The notes: a model not told the origin generated them from the sequence alone. A stretch of 7,052 bases of DNA from Candidatus Bathyarchaeota archaeon (GCA_020356305.1 CP070636.1:1340830-1347881); one strand, 5' to 3'. Positions 1-5,671 are shown, counted from the stretch's first letter. A program made the numbers and translations.

Positions 1-117
1 CGTCTTAGCGAAGATCTGAGCGCTTATAACTCCACCCATAAGGCCCGCCAGAAGCCCAACCACTAATGCGAGGATCACAAGTTTCCATGCGAATTTGTTC
101 TGCTCTCTTCTTTCCAA
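1..117 (-). CDS. N-terminus of a membrane-anchored protein (partial, runs off left edge)
   Basis: Thirty-nine codons are visible, open to the window edge, starting at a TTG at 117. The start is supported by an AGGTG ribosome binding site about 7 nt upstream; an in-frame TAG lies a few codons further upstream and there is no ATG or GTG between. The N-terminus is positively charged (starts LERREQNKFAWK), followed by about 22 hydrophobic residues (VILALVVGLLAGLMGGVISA), then QIFAKT. This is a single signal-anchor helix with a cytoplasmic N-terminus and the rest of the protein presumably outside. The family cannot be told from this piece. Membrane-anchored proteases, sensor domains and extracellular binding proteins all begin this way. 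It is transcribed away from the other genes in the window. Confidence 0.6.
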   Translation of the reverse strand, partial: MERREQNKFAWKLVILALVVGLLAGLMGGVISAQIFAKT

Positions 118-150
118 CTCTACACACCTAATATGCTATAGTAAGATACA

Positions 151-158
151 CGATAAAT
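151..158 (-). promoter_or_regulatory. possible TATA box for the leftward membrane-protein gene
   Basis: On the minus strand an AATTTATC-like element lies about 35-40 nt before the TTG start at 117, the distance expected for an archaeal TATA box with a short leader. The region is generally A+T rich, so this assignment is weak. Confidence 0.25.
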
Positions 159-187
159 TCTAAATCTCAGACCTAATAAAGCTTTTT

Positions 188-204
188 GTGTACCCGTTGT
201 ACAC
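188..204. repeat. short inverted repeat GTGTAC-N5-GTACAC
   Basis: Perfect 6-bp arms at 188-193 and 199-204 are separated by CCGTT. It lies about 70 bp upstream of the leftward gene's start and after a T5 run. It could be a regulator-binding site or chance; no second copy was seen in the window. Confidence 0.3.
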
Positions 205-444
205 CCATACACTTACTCTGCTCTGCATCCTTCTATTTCCTGTGTTTGCCAGCCTACACGCATGCATGCAGAAGACGGAGATATGCGTATTCTGATGGTT
301 CTTCGAAAAATGTTGAACTTTCTTACACGTGGCCTAACGCATGAACATTGCCAAAAGTATCTTTCAGAGGGTAAATGGTATAGGCTGAGCGCTTCAAAGT
401 ATGCCCTTGACATCATAACATTCTCAACAAAACACAGAACAAAA

Positions 445-501
445 TGAGGTTTTGCGGGAGACGTCTCCCTTTGTCCAGGGGTTCAAATCCTCCCACCTCG
501 A
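445..501 (+). other. tRNA-like T-arm with closing stem (tRNA relic or attachment-site candidate)
   Basis: Positions 480-490 match the tRNA B-box/T-loop consensus exactly (GGTTCAAATCC). The flanking bases 477-481 and 489-493 form a T-stem with one G-T wobble and one A-C mismatch. The bases after it (495-500, ACCTCG) pair with TGAGGT at 445-450, like an acceptor stem. Between them sits a perfect 14-bp palindrome (456-469), able to fold as a 5-bp hairpin with an ACGT loop. There is no D-arm, no recognisable anticodon arm and no encoded CCA, so this is not a normal tRNA. Possible explanations are a decayed tRNA, a 3' tRNA fragment left by an integration event, or the 3' half of a split tRNA. Chance is not excluded. 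Confidence 0.3.
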
Positions 502-531
502 GGACACGTTTCCGCTCGCGCAATGTCAAAG

Positions 532-539
532 AATATAAG
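532..539 (+). promoter_or_regulatory. TATA box of the TIGR04076 gene
   Basis: AATATAAG is preceded by purine-rich AAAG, resembling an archaeal BRE plus TATA box. It lies about 40 nt before the ATG at 576, predicting a transcript start near 560 and a short leader. Confidence 0.55.
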
Positions 540-575
540 ACTTTCTCGAACAACAACAATATCGAGTGGAAATTG

Positions 576-830
576 ATGAGCAAAGTCCTAATTAGAGTTG
601 TAGAAGGTAAATGTCAAGGAGGATACCACAAGAAAGGAGACACCTTTGAGATAGACTACGAAGATCCAATGACCCCCCAAGGAATGTGCTTTGGAGCCTT
701 TGGCGCCGTATTTCCTTATATTATGCTTCTCATAGGGGATGGCAAGTTCCGGTGGGAAGAGACGAAAACCAAGACAAGAATTCCCTGTGCAGATGTGAAC
801 GGTATCATCTTGGAAATCGAGAGAGTCTAG
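576..830 (+). CDS. TIGR04076 family protein
   Basis: This is an 84-residue protein of the small uncharacterised family TIGR04076, found in archaea and anaerobic bacteria. The family signature is clear: an N-terminal beta strand (VLIRVVEGKCQGGYHKKGD, residues 4-22), a central PQGMCFGAFGAVFPYI segment (34-49), a WEE motif (60-62), and a C-terminal IPCADVNGIILEIERV strand. Three cysteines (13, 38, 71) sit in the conserved segments and could bind a metal or be redox active; that is inference, as the biochemical role is unknown. The ATG at 576 was chosen because the family begins just before this strand, and because upstream in-frame codons run through the TATA box and the tRNA-like element. It converges on the zinc-ribbon gene. 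Confidence 0.85.
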   Translation: MSKVLIRVVEGKCQGGYHKKGDTFEIDYEDPMTPQGMCFGAFGAVFPYIMLLIGDGKFRWEETKTKTRIPCADVNGIILEIERV

Positions 831-966
831 GTAACGCATGGGCGATAGAATGTAAAAGATGGAAAACACGAGCCATCTTTATCGAGCACAGAAAGAGAAT
901 GTATGAACCTACAGAGAATGTTATTCGAAGTCTGCAAGAACGTACGAGCGCGCCCACAAGTTACGC

Positions 967-973
967 AAAAAAA
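967..973 (-). terminator. T-run terminator after the zinc-ribbon gene
   Basis: On the minus strand a run of seven T begins 8 nt after the TGA stop at 982-984, preceded by a pyrimidine-rich CTCTCCTC. T-runs without a hairpin are the usual archaeal termination signal. Confidence 0.45.
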
Positions 974-981
974 GAGGAGAG

Positions 982-1164
982 TCAAGGCACAAGGTGTTCC
1001 TTGTTTCCATCAGACAATGAGGCACGAACTACTCTCCTGATAGCGGGTTGAGAGGGGCGGCTGACGTATATCACAGAACAACGATCATTTTCACAATAGT
1101 ATCTACGGTTTTTTGACCTTACCAAAGGCTCCCCGCATTCTGGGCATTTGACCATCTTCATCAT
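982..1164 (-). CDS. small zinc-ribbon protein
   Basis: Sixty residues starting MMKMVKCPECGEPLVRS. Two cysteine pairs, C7-x2-C10 (CPEC) and C24-x4-C29, are the layout of a zinc ribbon that binds one structural zinc. The basic C-terminal tail (IRRVVRASLSDGNK) would suit nucleic-acid binding. Such short ribbons are common and uncharacterised in archaea; a role in transcription or translation is a guess. The frame stays open upstream to 1692, but that extension is low-complexity, Cys/Phe/Ser-rich and antisense to a decayed gene, so I start at the ATG cluster 1153-1164. A GTGAGGGG about 10 nt upstream is a possible ribosome binding site. Which of the three nearby ATGs is used is uncertain. Confidence 0.65.
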   Translation of the reverse strand: MMKMVKCPECGEPLVRSKNRRYYCENDRCSVIYVSRPSQPAIRRVVRASLSDGNKEHLVP

Positions 1165-1169
1165 CTTGA

Positions 1170-1442
1170 GAGCGCCCCTCACTAACGTTAAACGAAGAGG
1201 ATGTAAAAGACTTATGAATTCAAAACTTCGAAATAAGTTCCATATGGAAAAGAGTGAAGGCAAAGAAGCTGTACAAGAAAGGAATTCTTGACGACGGATG
1301 AGCAGGTGATGTATAAACCATATGTTCGGTATTGAGAAACGAGGAAGTTTCACAGAGAATAGTTCCACTGTTTGAGAAAAAAGCGGTATATCCGATTCAG
1401 GATAAATACAGCATCTTTGCTGTAGATCAAAACTGTAGGTGA
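1170..1442 (+). pseudogene. coding-like segment with several stops, possible decayed gene of unknown family
   Basis: One plus-strand frame reads like protein but is cut by stops. Residues SLTLNEEDVKDL end at a TGA (1215), followed by 27 codons containing IWKRVKAKKLYKKGILDDG to a TGA (1299), a TAA at 1314, then 36 codons from 1332 containing RIVPLFEKKAVYPIQDKYS. A short alternative frame around 1297-1332 (DEQVMYKPYVRY) may bridge the gap, implying frameshifts. The last segment's TGA lies inside the ribosome binding site of the next decayed gene, as in a tightly spaced operon. The RIVPLFEK segment faintly recalls the loop regions of LAGLIDADG endonucleases, but I cannot assign a family. Chance open frames remain possible. 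Confidence 0.3.
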
Positions 1443-1443
1443 T
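1438..1443 (+). promoter_or_regulatory. ribosome binding site of the decayed gene at 1450
   Basis: GGTGAT, a core archaeal Shine-Dalgarno sequence, stands 6 nt before the ATG at 1450. The same spacing is seen before the MobB gene on the other strand. It supports the view that a real gene started here. Confidence 0.5.
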
Positions 1444-1449
1444 AAAAGA

Positions 1450-1735
1450 ATGCCCAAGAAAGAAGAGTGGACAAGAGAAGAACTCAAGAGGAAATACATA
1501 GACGTCATGACTGCTGTTACAATACCCGTAAACATACAGATAAGAGGCTAGCAACGGATCCTTGACATCTCCGAAACGAAGAAGATCCTGAACGATGCAT
1601 GCATGCCTGTTCAACCAAGTCGATTTCTTTGACAAAACGAAACAAGAGAATCTGACCGCAAGCATAAGCTTTGGAGAAGCCGAAGAAATCACATCTACAT
1701 GCGCGCATGGTTCAAGTCCAAGCAGTTGTGTTACT
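1450..1735 (+). pseudogene. decayed gene resembling an archaeal cysteine-motif (CxCR) iron-sulfur-type protein
   Basis: From the ATG at 1450, 33 codons (MPKKEEWTREELKRKYIDVM, then TAVTIPVNIQIRG) end at a TAG (1549-1551). The same frame goes on with QRILDISETKKILNDA to about 1599. The reading then continues in the +1 frame from about 1604 (CLFNQVDFFDKTKQENL, then ISFGEAEEI), and near 1686 shifts again to KSHLHARMVQVQ. Joined, these match from memory a family with the order TIPVN..I.G..LD.SE...IL, a Cys-rich CxCR...C..P segment, then CL...D, IS.EEAL.IL and SH.AGLVH. The Cys-rich segment is missing, so an internal deletion plus a nonsense codon and two frameshifts would have inactivated it. The family match is recollection, not a search. 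A TATA-like ATAAATAC at 1402-1409 and a T-run at 1747-1753 bracket it. Confidence 0.5.
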
Positions 1736-1736
1736 A

Positions 1737-1753
1737 GTTTTCTTGCTTTTTTT
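1737..1753 (+). terminator. T-rich terminator after the decayed gene
   Basis: A plus-strand GTTTTCTTG is followed by seven T (1747-1753). It overlaps the stop codon of the decarboxylase on the opposite strand, so the two units would be convergent. Confidence 0.35.
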
Positions 1754-3209
1754 ATGATTTAACCAGAATATTGCCTAAACGTGTTACCTCGCGCACAAGC
1801 AATTCAAAATCTTCTCGCCTACTCCGGTGATTTGTTATCGCCACTCGTAATGCATACTTCCCCTTGATCATTGTACTTGAAAGCACGGCCACTCCACTTT
1901 CCTGCAATTGTACCAGTATTTCTGAGTTCAGTTCATTCAGAGCCGCTTTGTCGAGTCCGTTGGCTGTAAATCTAAAACACACGATGTTCAGGGGCACAGG
2001 TGCCACTCGCTCTAATTCGGGTGCAGTATCCACAAGCTCAGCCAGATAGCGTGCCTGTTCGACATTTTGCTGCACTAATCGACCATACTTCAAAACGCCA
2101 TGTTCTTTGAGAGACATCCAAGCTTTCAATGCGCGAAAGCCGCGGGAACATTGAAAGCCATATTCGCTATACCAAACCGGACCTCCCGATATACCTCCCT
2201 TAGCGCGTGCCAGGTAGTCAGGCGTCAGAGCAAATGCACGGAGTTGATCTTTTTTCCGGCGTACCAATGCGCAACCCAACTCGAAAGGCATGTACATCCA
2301 CTTGTGCAGGTCAAAGGCAAGGGAGTCAGCCCGCTCCATGCCTGAAACCAGATGTCGCAGTTTTGGAGACAAAGCAGCCCATGCACCGAACGCAGCATCG
2401 ACATGAAACCACAACTCTTCTCGTGCACAAATGTCAGCCAAAGCATTCAGGTTGTCAAAAGCGCCTGTATTTACTGTCCCAGCGTTCCCGATAACCACAA
2501 TAGGTTGATAACCTTCAGATCTATCTTCCGAGATTGCTGTTTCCAATGCTTCGGTCTCCATCTGGAACTCGGCGTTAACAGGAATCTTACGAAGAGCGTC
2601 ATTACCCAGACCCAGCAATTCAACTGCCTTCTGAAGCGAACTGTGCGTCTCTCTCGACGCATAGAGGATCATTTTTCGCGAAGCCTGCAGGCCGTGCTGG
2701 CGCACGTCAAATTCAGCCATGGTGTTGCGAGCAACGGTGAGGCCAGTCAGGTTAGCCGTTGAGCCGCCACTGACCAACAATCCACTTGCTTCCACTGGAT
2801 AACCCAACATCTCCTTCAGCCAATCCAACACATGCGCTTCTACATAGTTTGCCACATGGTCGCCAGCTCCAAGGTCGGGGTTCATTCCAGCTGCCAGCAT
2901 CTCCGCCAACATGCAAAGAGGCGTACCGGTGCCTTCCACCCAACCCCAAAAACGCGGATGAATGTTCCCCATCGGGTGAGGTAATACGTTCTTTATGAAG
3001 TCTTGGTATGCGCTTTTGGCTCCCTGCGGGTTCATGGGTAGAGGTCTCTTCAAATTCCTTCGTACTTTCTCTGGGATCCGTTGCCAAACAGGACGCTCTC
3101 GTAGAGTTTCTAAATAAGTCATCATGTCATCCACCATTTGATGACCCAAGGCTCGCATGGCTTGCCAATTTTTGGGATCAAGTGTCTCTTCATTTGTGCG
3201 GATGCTCAA
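1752..3209 (-). CDS. PLP-dependent group II amino acid decarboxylase (aromatic-amino-acid decarboxylase-like)
   Basis: A 485-residue, apparently intact, cytosolic fold-type I PLP enzyme that removes the alpha-carboxylate of an amino acid to give an amine. Seen in the sequence: a GTGTP segment (93-97); the cofactor phosphate region SGGSTANL (147-154); His189 in THSS, expected to stack on the PLP ring; GTVNTGAFD (244-252) with Thr245; Asp271 in HVDAAFGAWA for the pyridine nitrogen; Lys303 in DLHKW, the Schiff-base lysine; and Tyr332, placed like the catalytic-loop Tyr of animal DOPA decarboxylase. The length matches the DDC group and is longer than archaeal MfnA tyrosine decarboxylases, pointing to a bacterial-type enzyme, perhaps acquired. 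The substrate cannot be read from sequence; Trp, Tyr, Phe or DOPA are candidates. The start is TTG with GGAGATGA 6 nt upstream; a TGA closes the frame just before. It diverges from the MFS transporter. Confidence 0.93.
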   Translation of the reverse strand: MSIRTNEETLDPKNWQAMRALGHQMVDDMMTYLETLRERPVWQRIPEKVRRNLKRPLPMNPQGAKSAYQDFIKNVLPHPMGNIHPRFWGWVEGTGTPLCMLAEMLAAGMNPDLGAGDHVANYVEAHVLDWLKEMLGYPVEASGLLVSGGSTANLTGLTVARNTMAEFDVRQHGLQASRKMILYASRETHSSLQKAVELLGLGNDALRKIPVNAEFQMETEALETAISEDRSEGYQPIVVIGNAGTVNTGAFDNLNALADICAREELWFHVDAAFGAWAALSPKLRHLVSGMERADSLAFDLHKWMYMPFELGCALVRRKKDQLRAFALTPDYLARAKGGISGGPVWYSEYGFQCSRGFRALKAWMSLKEHGVLKYGRLVQQNVEQARYLAELVDTAPELERVAPVPLNIVCFRFTANGLDKAALNELNSEILVQLQESGVAVLSSTMIKGKYALRVAITNHRSRREDFELLVREVTRLGNILVKS

Positions 3210-3219
3210 AACTTTTCAT
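3190..3219 (-). other. out-of-frame 9-codon mini-ORF across the decarboxylase start
   Basis: An ATG at 3219 inside the ribosome binding site opens the mini-ORF MKSFEHPHK, ending in a TGA (3192-3190) after the decarboxylase's TTG (3209). It is out of frame with the enzyme. It may be chance, a translational brake, or a trace of a frameshifted original start. Confidence 0.25.
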
Positions 3220-3251
3220 CTCCAAATGTTCTATAAGACGTCGAAAGTCGC

Positions 3252-3259
3252 CTTATAAA
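3252..3259 (-). promoter_or_regulatory. TATA box of the decarboxylase
   Basis: On the minus strand TTTATAAG stands about 45 nt before the TTG start, which predicts a transcript start near 3230 and a leader of about 20 nt that just includes the ribosome binding site. Confidence 0.6.
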
Positions 3260-3305
3260 TTATTCATGAAACTTGTTGAATATCCTCTGGCATCCTTTTC
3301 TTGTG

Positions 3306-3319
3306 CAAGCGCGCGCTTG
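3306..3319. promoter_or_regulatory. perfect 14-bp palindrome, candidate operator
   Basis: CAAGCGCGCGCTTG is fully self-complementary. It sits upstream of both divergent genes, about 50 bp above the decarboxylase TATA box, a suitable place for a dimeric regulator. No second copy was found, so binding is inferred from position and symmetry only. Confidence 0.35.
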
Positions 3320-3473
3320 TCTGGTCCTTTGTCTTTTCAGCTTCAGGTGTATGCTTGGGGCTTGCCTCGTCTGCGCACGCATTATCCGGAAAGGCATTTA
3401 TGGATATGTGTAGGTTCTTGAGCACGAAAGACTGAAAATCTCCCGGCGAAATACGATAACGTGACTTCAATGA

Positions 3474-3479
3474 GGGGGG
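3474..3479 (+). repeat. G6 homopolymer near the transporter start
   Basis: Six G follow ATGA (ATG at 3470). With seven G the ATG would read straight into the transporter frame. A GTGA 6 nt before the ATG resembles a ribosome binding site. It is either a length-variable or sequencing-sensitive site, or a true frame break. Confidence 0.45.
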
Positions 3480-3540
3480 CAGAAAGGCAATCACTGAAAT
3501 CAAGCTTCCGAAGGAATTTTACTTTCTGACAGCAACATCC

Positions 3541-4719
3541 GTGGCCACATTCCTCGCTACTGAAACTACGCAGCCAATACTTCCACTCTATATCACACAA
3601 AAAGGTGCCACAACTCTCGAGTTGGGAACAATAATCAGTCTCCTCTCCTTTACAGCCATTGCTGCAAAAATCCCGCTGGGGATACTCTCTGAAAGAATTG
3701 GGAGATGGCCCATAATCCCGGCGGTTCTTATCGGTCAATCAATAAGCCTGCTGCTCTACTCGGTCGCGCCGAGCCCAACATGGTTCTACCCGATAAGAAT
3801 TTTCCACGGTCTCATAATAGCGGCTTTCGCTCCTACCGCTCTTGCAATAACACGAGACCTAGCTCCGCCAGGCAAAAGAGGAGACACAATAGGCAAATTT
3901 CTCACCTCCTTTGGAATCGCCACGATGCTTGGGCCATTCTTATGCACCTTCCTGATCGATTATGTAGAGTATCCGCAACTATTCCAGATTGCAGCTATCA
4001 TCCCACTTTTGGGTGTAGCCCCTTTCCTTCTAATTCGCCACAAAAACCCCGAAGCACGCTTGCATGATAAGAAGGCTCCGAATCTCCTGGTTTCGCTCAA
4101 AACACTTGCCACCTCACGAAATCTCCTCATCTTGACTTATCTCCGCCTCATCTTCTCTTTCACCTACGCGTTTTTCATCGTCCTCTTCGCCGTATACGCT
4201 GAAACCACTCTTCTTTTGGTTCCTTCTGTAATTGCACTCCTATTCGGAATACGAGGAGCTACAAACATGCTCTCTCGCATCCCCTCTGGAAAAGTGGTTG
4301 ACAAGATCGGCTACAAATGGCCTATTATCCTAGGCTTCACTATGCTAGCCCTCGCAAACTTTGTGATATCAGAAACAGCGAATATCTCGCTCCTGATACT
4401 AGCGGTAATCATCTATGGCACAGCCCATGGCATAAGAGCCGTGACAGAATGGACCATGCTTGCAGATCTTACGCCGTCAGAGATAGCTAACGTAGCTACG
4501 GCCTACCTCTCAACAATATTCAACATAGGTTCAGCTTTGGGCGCGGTGACAGCAGGAGCCCTCTCGCTTCTCTTCAGCATCAAAATAGCCTTCCAAATAG
4601 CCTCTATCATAGTTCTCACCGGAACCGTCGCCGTTGCCACACTACAGGCAAAACCACATGCACGTTTCGGCGGCGAGATCATCACAGAGCCGCGCATGCA
4701 GACCGAAAGAGGAACATAA
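3541..4719 (+). CDS. MFS transporter (start probably upstream)
   Basis: At least 392 residues of a 12-helix major facilitator superfamily permease in the cytoplasmic membrane. The loop after helix 2 carries the MFS motif A (LSERIGRWPII, 49-59), repeated in the second half as VVDKIGYKWPII (252-263), the usual sign of the duplicated six-helix fold. A basic loop at 166-180 (RHKNPEARLHDKK) separates the halves. Hydrophobic segments lie near 28-49, 58-76, 82-104, 119-140, 146-165, 198-220, 227-246, 258-276, 282-304, 316-345 and 346-368. The GTG at 3541 falls within helix 1: in-frame coding continues upstream as KLPKEFYFLTATS with no ATG, GTG or TTG. An ATG at 3470 would join this frame if the G6 run at 3474-3479 had one more G. 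Substrate unknown; drug or small-molecule export is typical of such sequences. It diverges from the decarboxylase, so amine export is possible but unproven. Confidence 0.88.
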   Translation: MATFLATETTQPILPLYITQKGATTLELGTIISLLSFTAIAAKIPLGILSERIGRWPIIPAVLIGQSISLLLYSVAPSPTWFYPIRIFHGLIIAAFAPTALAITRDLAPPGKRGDTIGKFLTSFGIATMLGPFLCTFLIDYVEYPQLFQIAAIIPLLGVAPFLLIRHKNPEARLHDKKAPNLLVSLKTLATSRNLLILTYLRLIFSFTYAFFIVLFAVYAETTLLLVPSVIALLFGIRGATNMLSRIPSGKVVDKIGYKWPIILGFTMLALANFVISETANISLLILAVIIYGTAHGIRAVTEWTMLADLTPSEIANVATAYLSTIFNIGSALGAVTAGALSLLFSIKIAFQIASIIVLTGTVAVATLQAKPHARFGGEIITEPRMQTERGT

Positions 4720-4743
4720 GGCAAAATGGGTGAAGCTGACAGG

Positions 4744-5586
4744 TCAGTGGTGTCTCGACACCGTCACCTCAACGAACTCGTCTCCCTTTATCTCTGTTCC
4801 CTTAAGGCTGGATAGCATCCCTAAGATTGTTCCATGAATAATTTCAGAGACAAAGGCTTGGAGAGGAATTTCCTGCTCATCCAGAACCACCCTGGACCGA
4901 AGTTTGGATCTTAGACTCATTGGAGTACAGCTTTCCTCCGACGCTTTTCCACTCCGTATGGCTTTGGCTAGATCGAAGCATGATTCGTAGCCGCACTTGC
5001 GACAGTCCAATCCTGGAAGCTGATTCAGAATCGCATAGGTCTGCTTCTCTTCCTCCACGAAATCGATGATCCTTTCAACAACGGCATCGAGCTCTCTCTC
5101 CAGACCCAGAACCTCCATCGTTGTGCCCGATTTGCTTGGCGGCGAGAAGCTGCAGACACAAAGGACCCGTCCAACGCTGTCTCTCACATACGCTTTGTAA
5201 TCTGATTCGGTCTTTGCCATGATCACCTTAGCGACCGATTCATCCTTCAGGGTCCACGTTGAAAATCCCTCCAGCAAGACTAGGTCCGTCCCTTTCAATG
5301 CGTATTTAAACAATTTTGCCAAGCTGAAATCGGACTGTGCCATCTTGTAAATCACGGTGGTCTCCAAGTCGGAGACGCACACCACTGGGTTAGCTCCTGC
5401 GTTGGAGTGCCACCAAGTGTCTGTCCCTTCAGTATCTATCGTAAACCCTTTTGAAGCAACATGCTTCGCCGACATGACCTTATATCCACGGCTTCGAAGC
5501 TCATCAACCAAAGTCCGTATTAAAGCCGTTTTCCCAGATTTCTTACGTCCAATCACAGCAACTGTTGGCATCATTCTTAGAGACAT
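4744..5586 (-). CDS. mobB: MobB-type GTPase with C-terminal Fe-S (four-Cys) domain
   Basis: A 280-residue cytosolic protein. Residues 7-150 are a MobB-type P-loop domain, which in bacteria assists conversion of molybdopterin to its guanine dinucleotide form. It shows GRKKSGKT (13-20, Walker A), KH (41-42), IDTEGTD (50-56), a conserved AGA (63-65), and LLEGF (104-108) in place of Walker B. Residues 190-220 carry LPGLDC-x2-C-x4-C and a later Cys (195, 198, 203, 220), the pattern of a four-cysteine FeS domain that likely holds a [4Fe-4S] cluster. The tail (244-277) includes FVSEIIHGTILGMLSSLKG. This MobB-FeS arrangement is known from archaea, but the role of the cluster is not established. The longer GTG start at 5598 lies inside the ribosome binding site, so I start at the ATG at 5586. 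It follows the M24 gene by 85 bp in the same direction and converges on the transporter. Confidence 0.88.
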   Translation of the reverse strand: MSLRMMPTVAVIGRKKSGKTALIRTLVDELRSRGYKVMSAKHVASKGFTIDTEGTDTWWHSNAGANPVVCVSDLETTVIYKMAQSDFSLAKLFKYALKGTDLVLLEGFSTWTLKDESVAKVIMAKTESDYKAYVRDSVGRVLCVCSFSPPSKSGTTMEVLGLERELDAVVERIIDFVEEEKQTYAILNQLPGLDCRKCGYESCFDLAKAIRSGKASEESCTPMSLRSKLRSRVVLDEQEIPLQAFVSEIIHGTILGMLSSLKGTEIKGDEFVEVTVSRHH

Positions 5587-5592
5587 ATTGTA

Positions 5593-5600
5593 CCTCACCT
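5593..5600 (-). promoter_or_regulatory. ribosome binding site that fixes the MobB start
   Basis: Minus-strand AGGTGAGG lies 6 nt before the ATG at 5586. The alternative GTG (5598-5596) is part of this motif and so is unlikely to be the start. Confidence 0.7.
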
Positions 5601-5622
5601 TAACGCAATTAGGACTTAAGCC

Positions 5623-5631
5623 ATTAAAAAA
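5623..5631 (-). promoter_or_regulatory. A/T element between M24 and MobB: terminator or TATA box
   Basis: Minus-strand CTTTTTTAAT has a T6 run 40 nt after the M24 stop and lies about 40 nt before the MobB start. It could end the upstream transcript, or act as a TATA box giving MobB its own promoter. Confidence 0.35.
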
Positions 5632-5671
5632 GCCTTATCGCTTGGGCATCAAGTGTTGTGTGTTTGTCTTT

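Larger units (their letters stand above)
118..575. other. intergenic region with no firm gene
   Basis: This 458-bp stretch separates two divergent genes. It contains the presumed promoter of the leftward gene, a short inverted repeat at 188-204, a tRNA-like T-arm structure around 445-501, and a TATA box at 532-539 for the rightward gene. An open frame from 262 or 286 to 447 on the plus strand has no convincing ribosome binding site and no recognisable family; I do not call it. Confidence 0.6.
3210..3540. other. divergent intergenic region between decarboxylase and MFS transporter
   Basis: It holds the decarboxylase TATA box (3252-3259) and leader, a 14-bp palindrome (3306-3319), and the probable upstream part of the transporter reading frame (about 3460-3540). 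Open frames on both strands here (3267-3421 plus, 3264-3503 minus) have no ribosome binding site or family resemblance and are not called. Confidence 0.6.

Noticed and set aside
262..447. 61-codon plus-strand open frame in the left intergenic region
   Set aside because: No good ribosome binding site, no TATA box at the right distance and no recognisable family; it ends inside the tRNA-like element. Not excluded as a tiny gene, but unsupported.
444..575. Upstream extension of the TIGR04076 frame to an ATG at 444
   Set aside because: It would run through the TATA box and the tRNA-like element and add 44 residues not found in the family.
1549..1551. TAG in the decayed gene read as pyrrolysine, given a nearby MttB-family gene
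   Set aside because: Downstream frame changes show the gene is broken anyway. TAG is used as a normal stop by both the TIGR04076 and MttB-family genes here, and no pyl genes are visible.
260..1606. GCATGCATGC-type motifs near 262 and 1597
   Set aside because: Short, self-complementary and only two clear copies, without spacing or context to suggest a functional repeat.
1165..1692. Long upstream extension of the zinc-ribbon frame on the minus strand
   Set aside because: The translation is rich in Phe, Ser, Leu and Cys without family resemblance and runs antisense to the decayed gene with a good start signal. Zinc ribbons of this kind begin just before the first CxxC.
1706..1725. Second B-box-like sequence GGTTCAAGTCC
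   Set aside because: The flanking bases form only a mismatched T-stem and no acceptor partner is found; it lies inside the decayed gene and is probably chance.
3264..3503. 79-codon minus-strand frame in the divergent intergenic region
   Set aside because: Begins with TTG without a ribosome binding site, overlaps the probable transporter N-terminus and shows no family features.
4752..4765. GGTGTC-TC-GACACC inverted repeat at the transporter/MobB convergence
   Set aside because: Lies within the last codons of MobB, has a 2-nt loop and no T-run after it, so it is not a convincing terminator.
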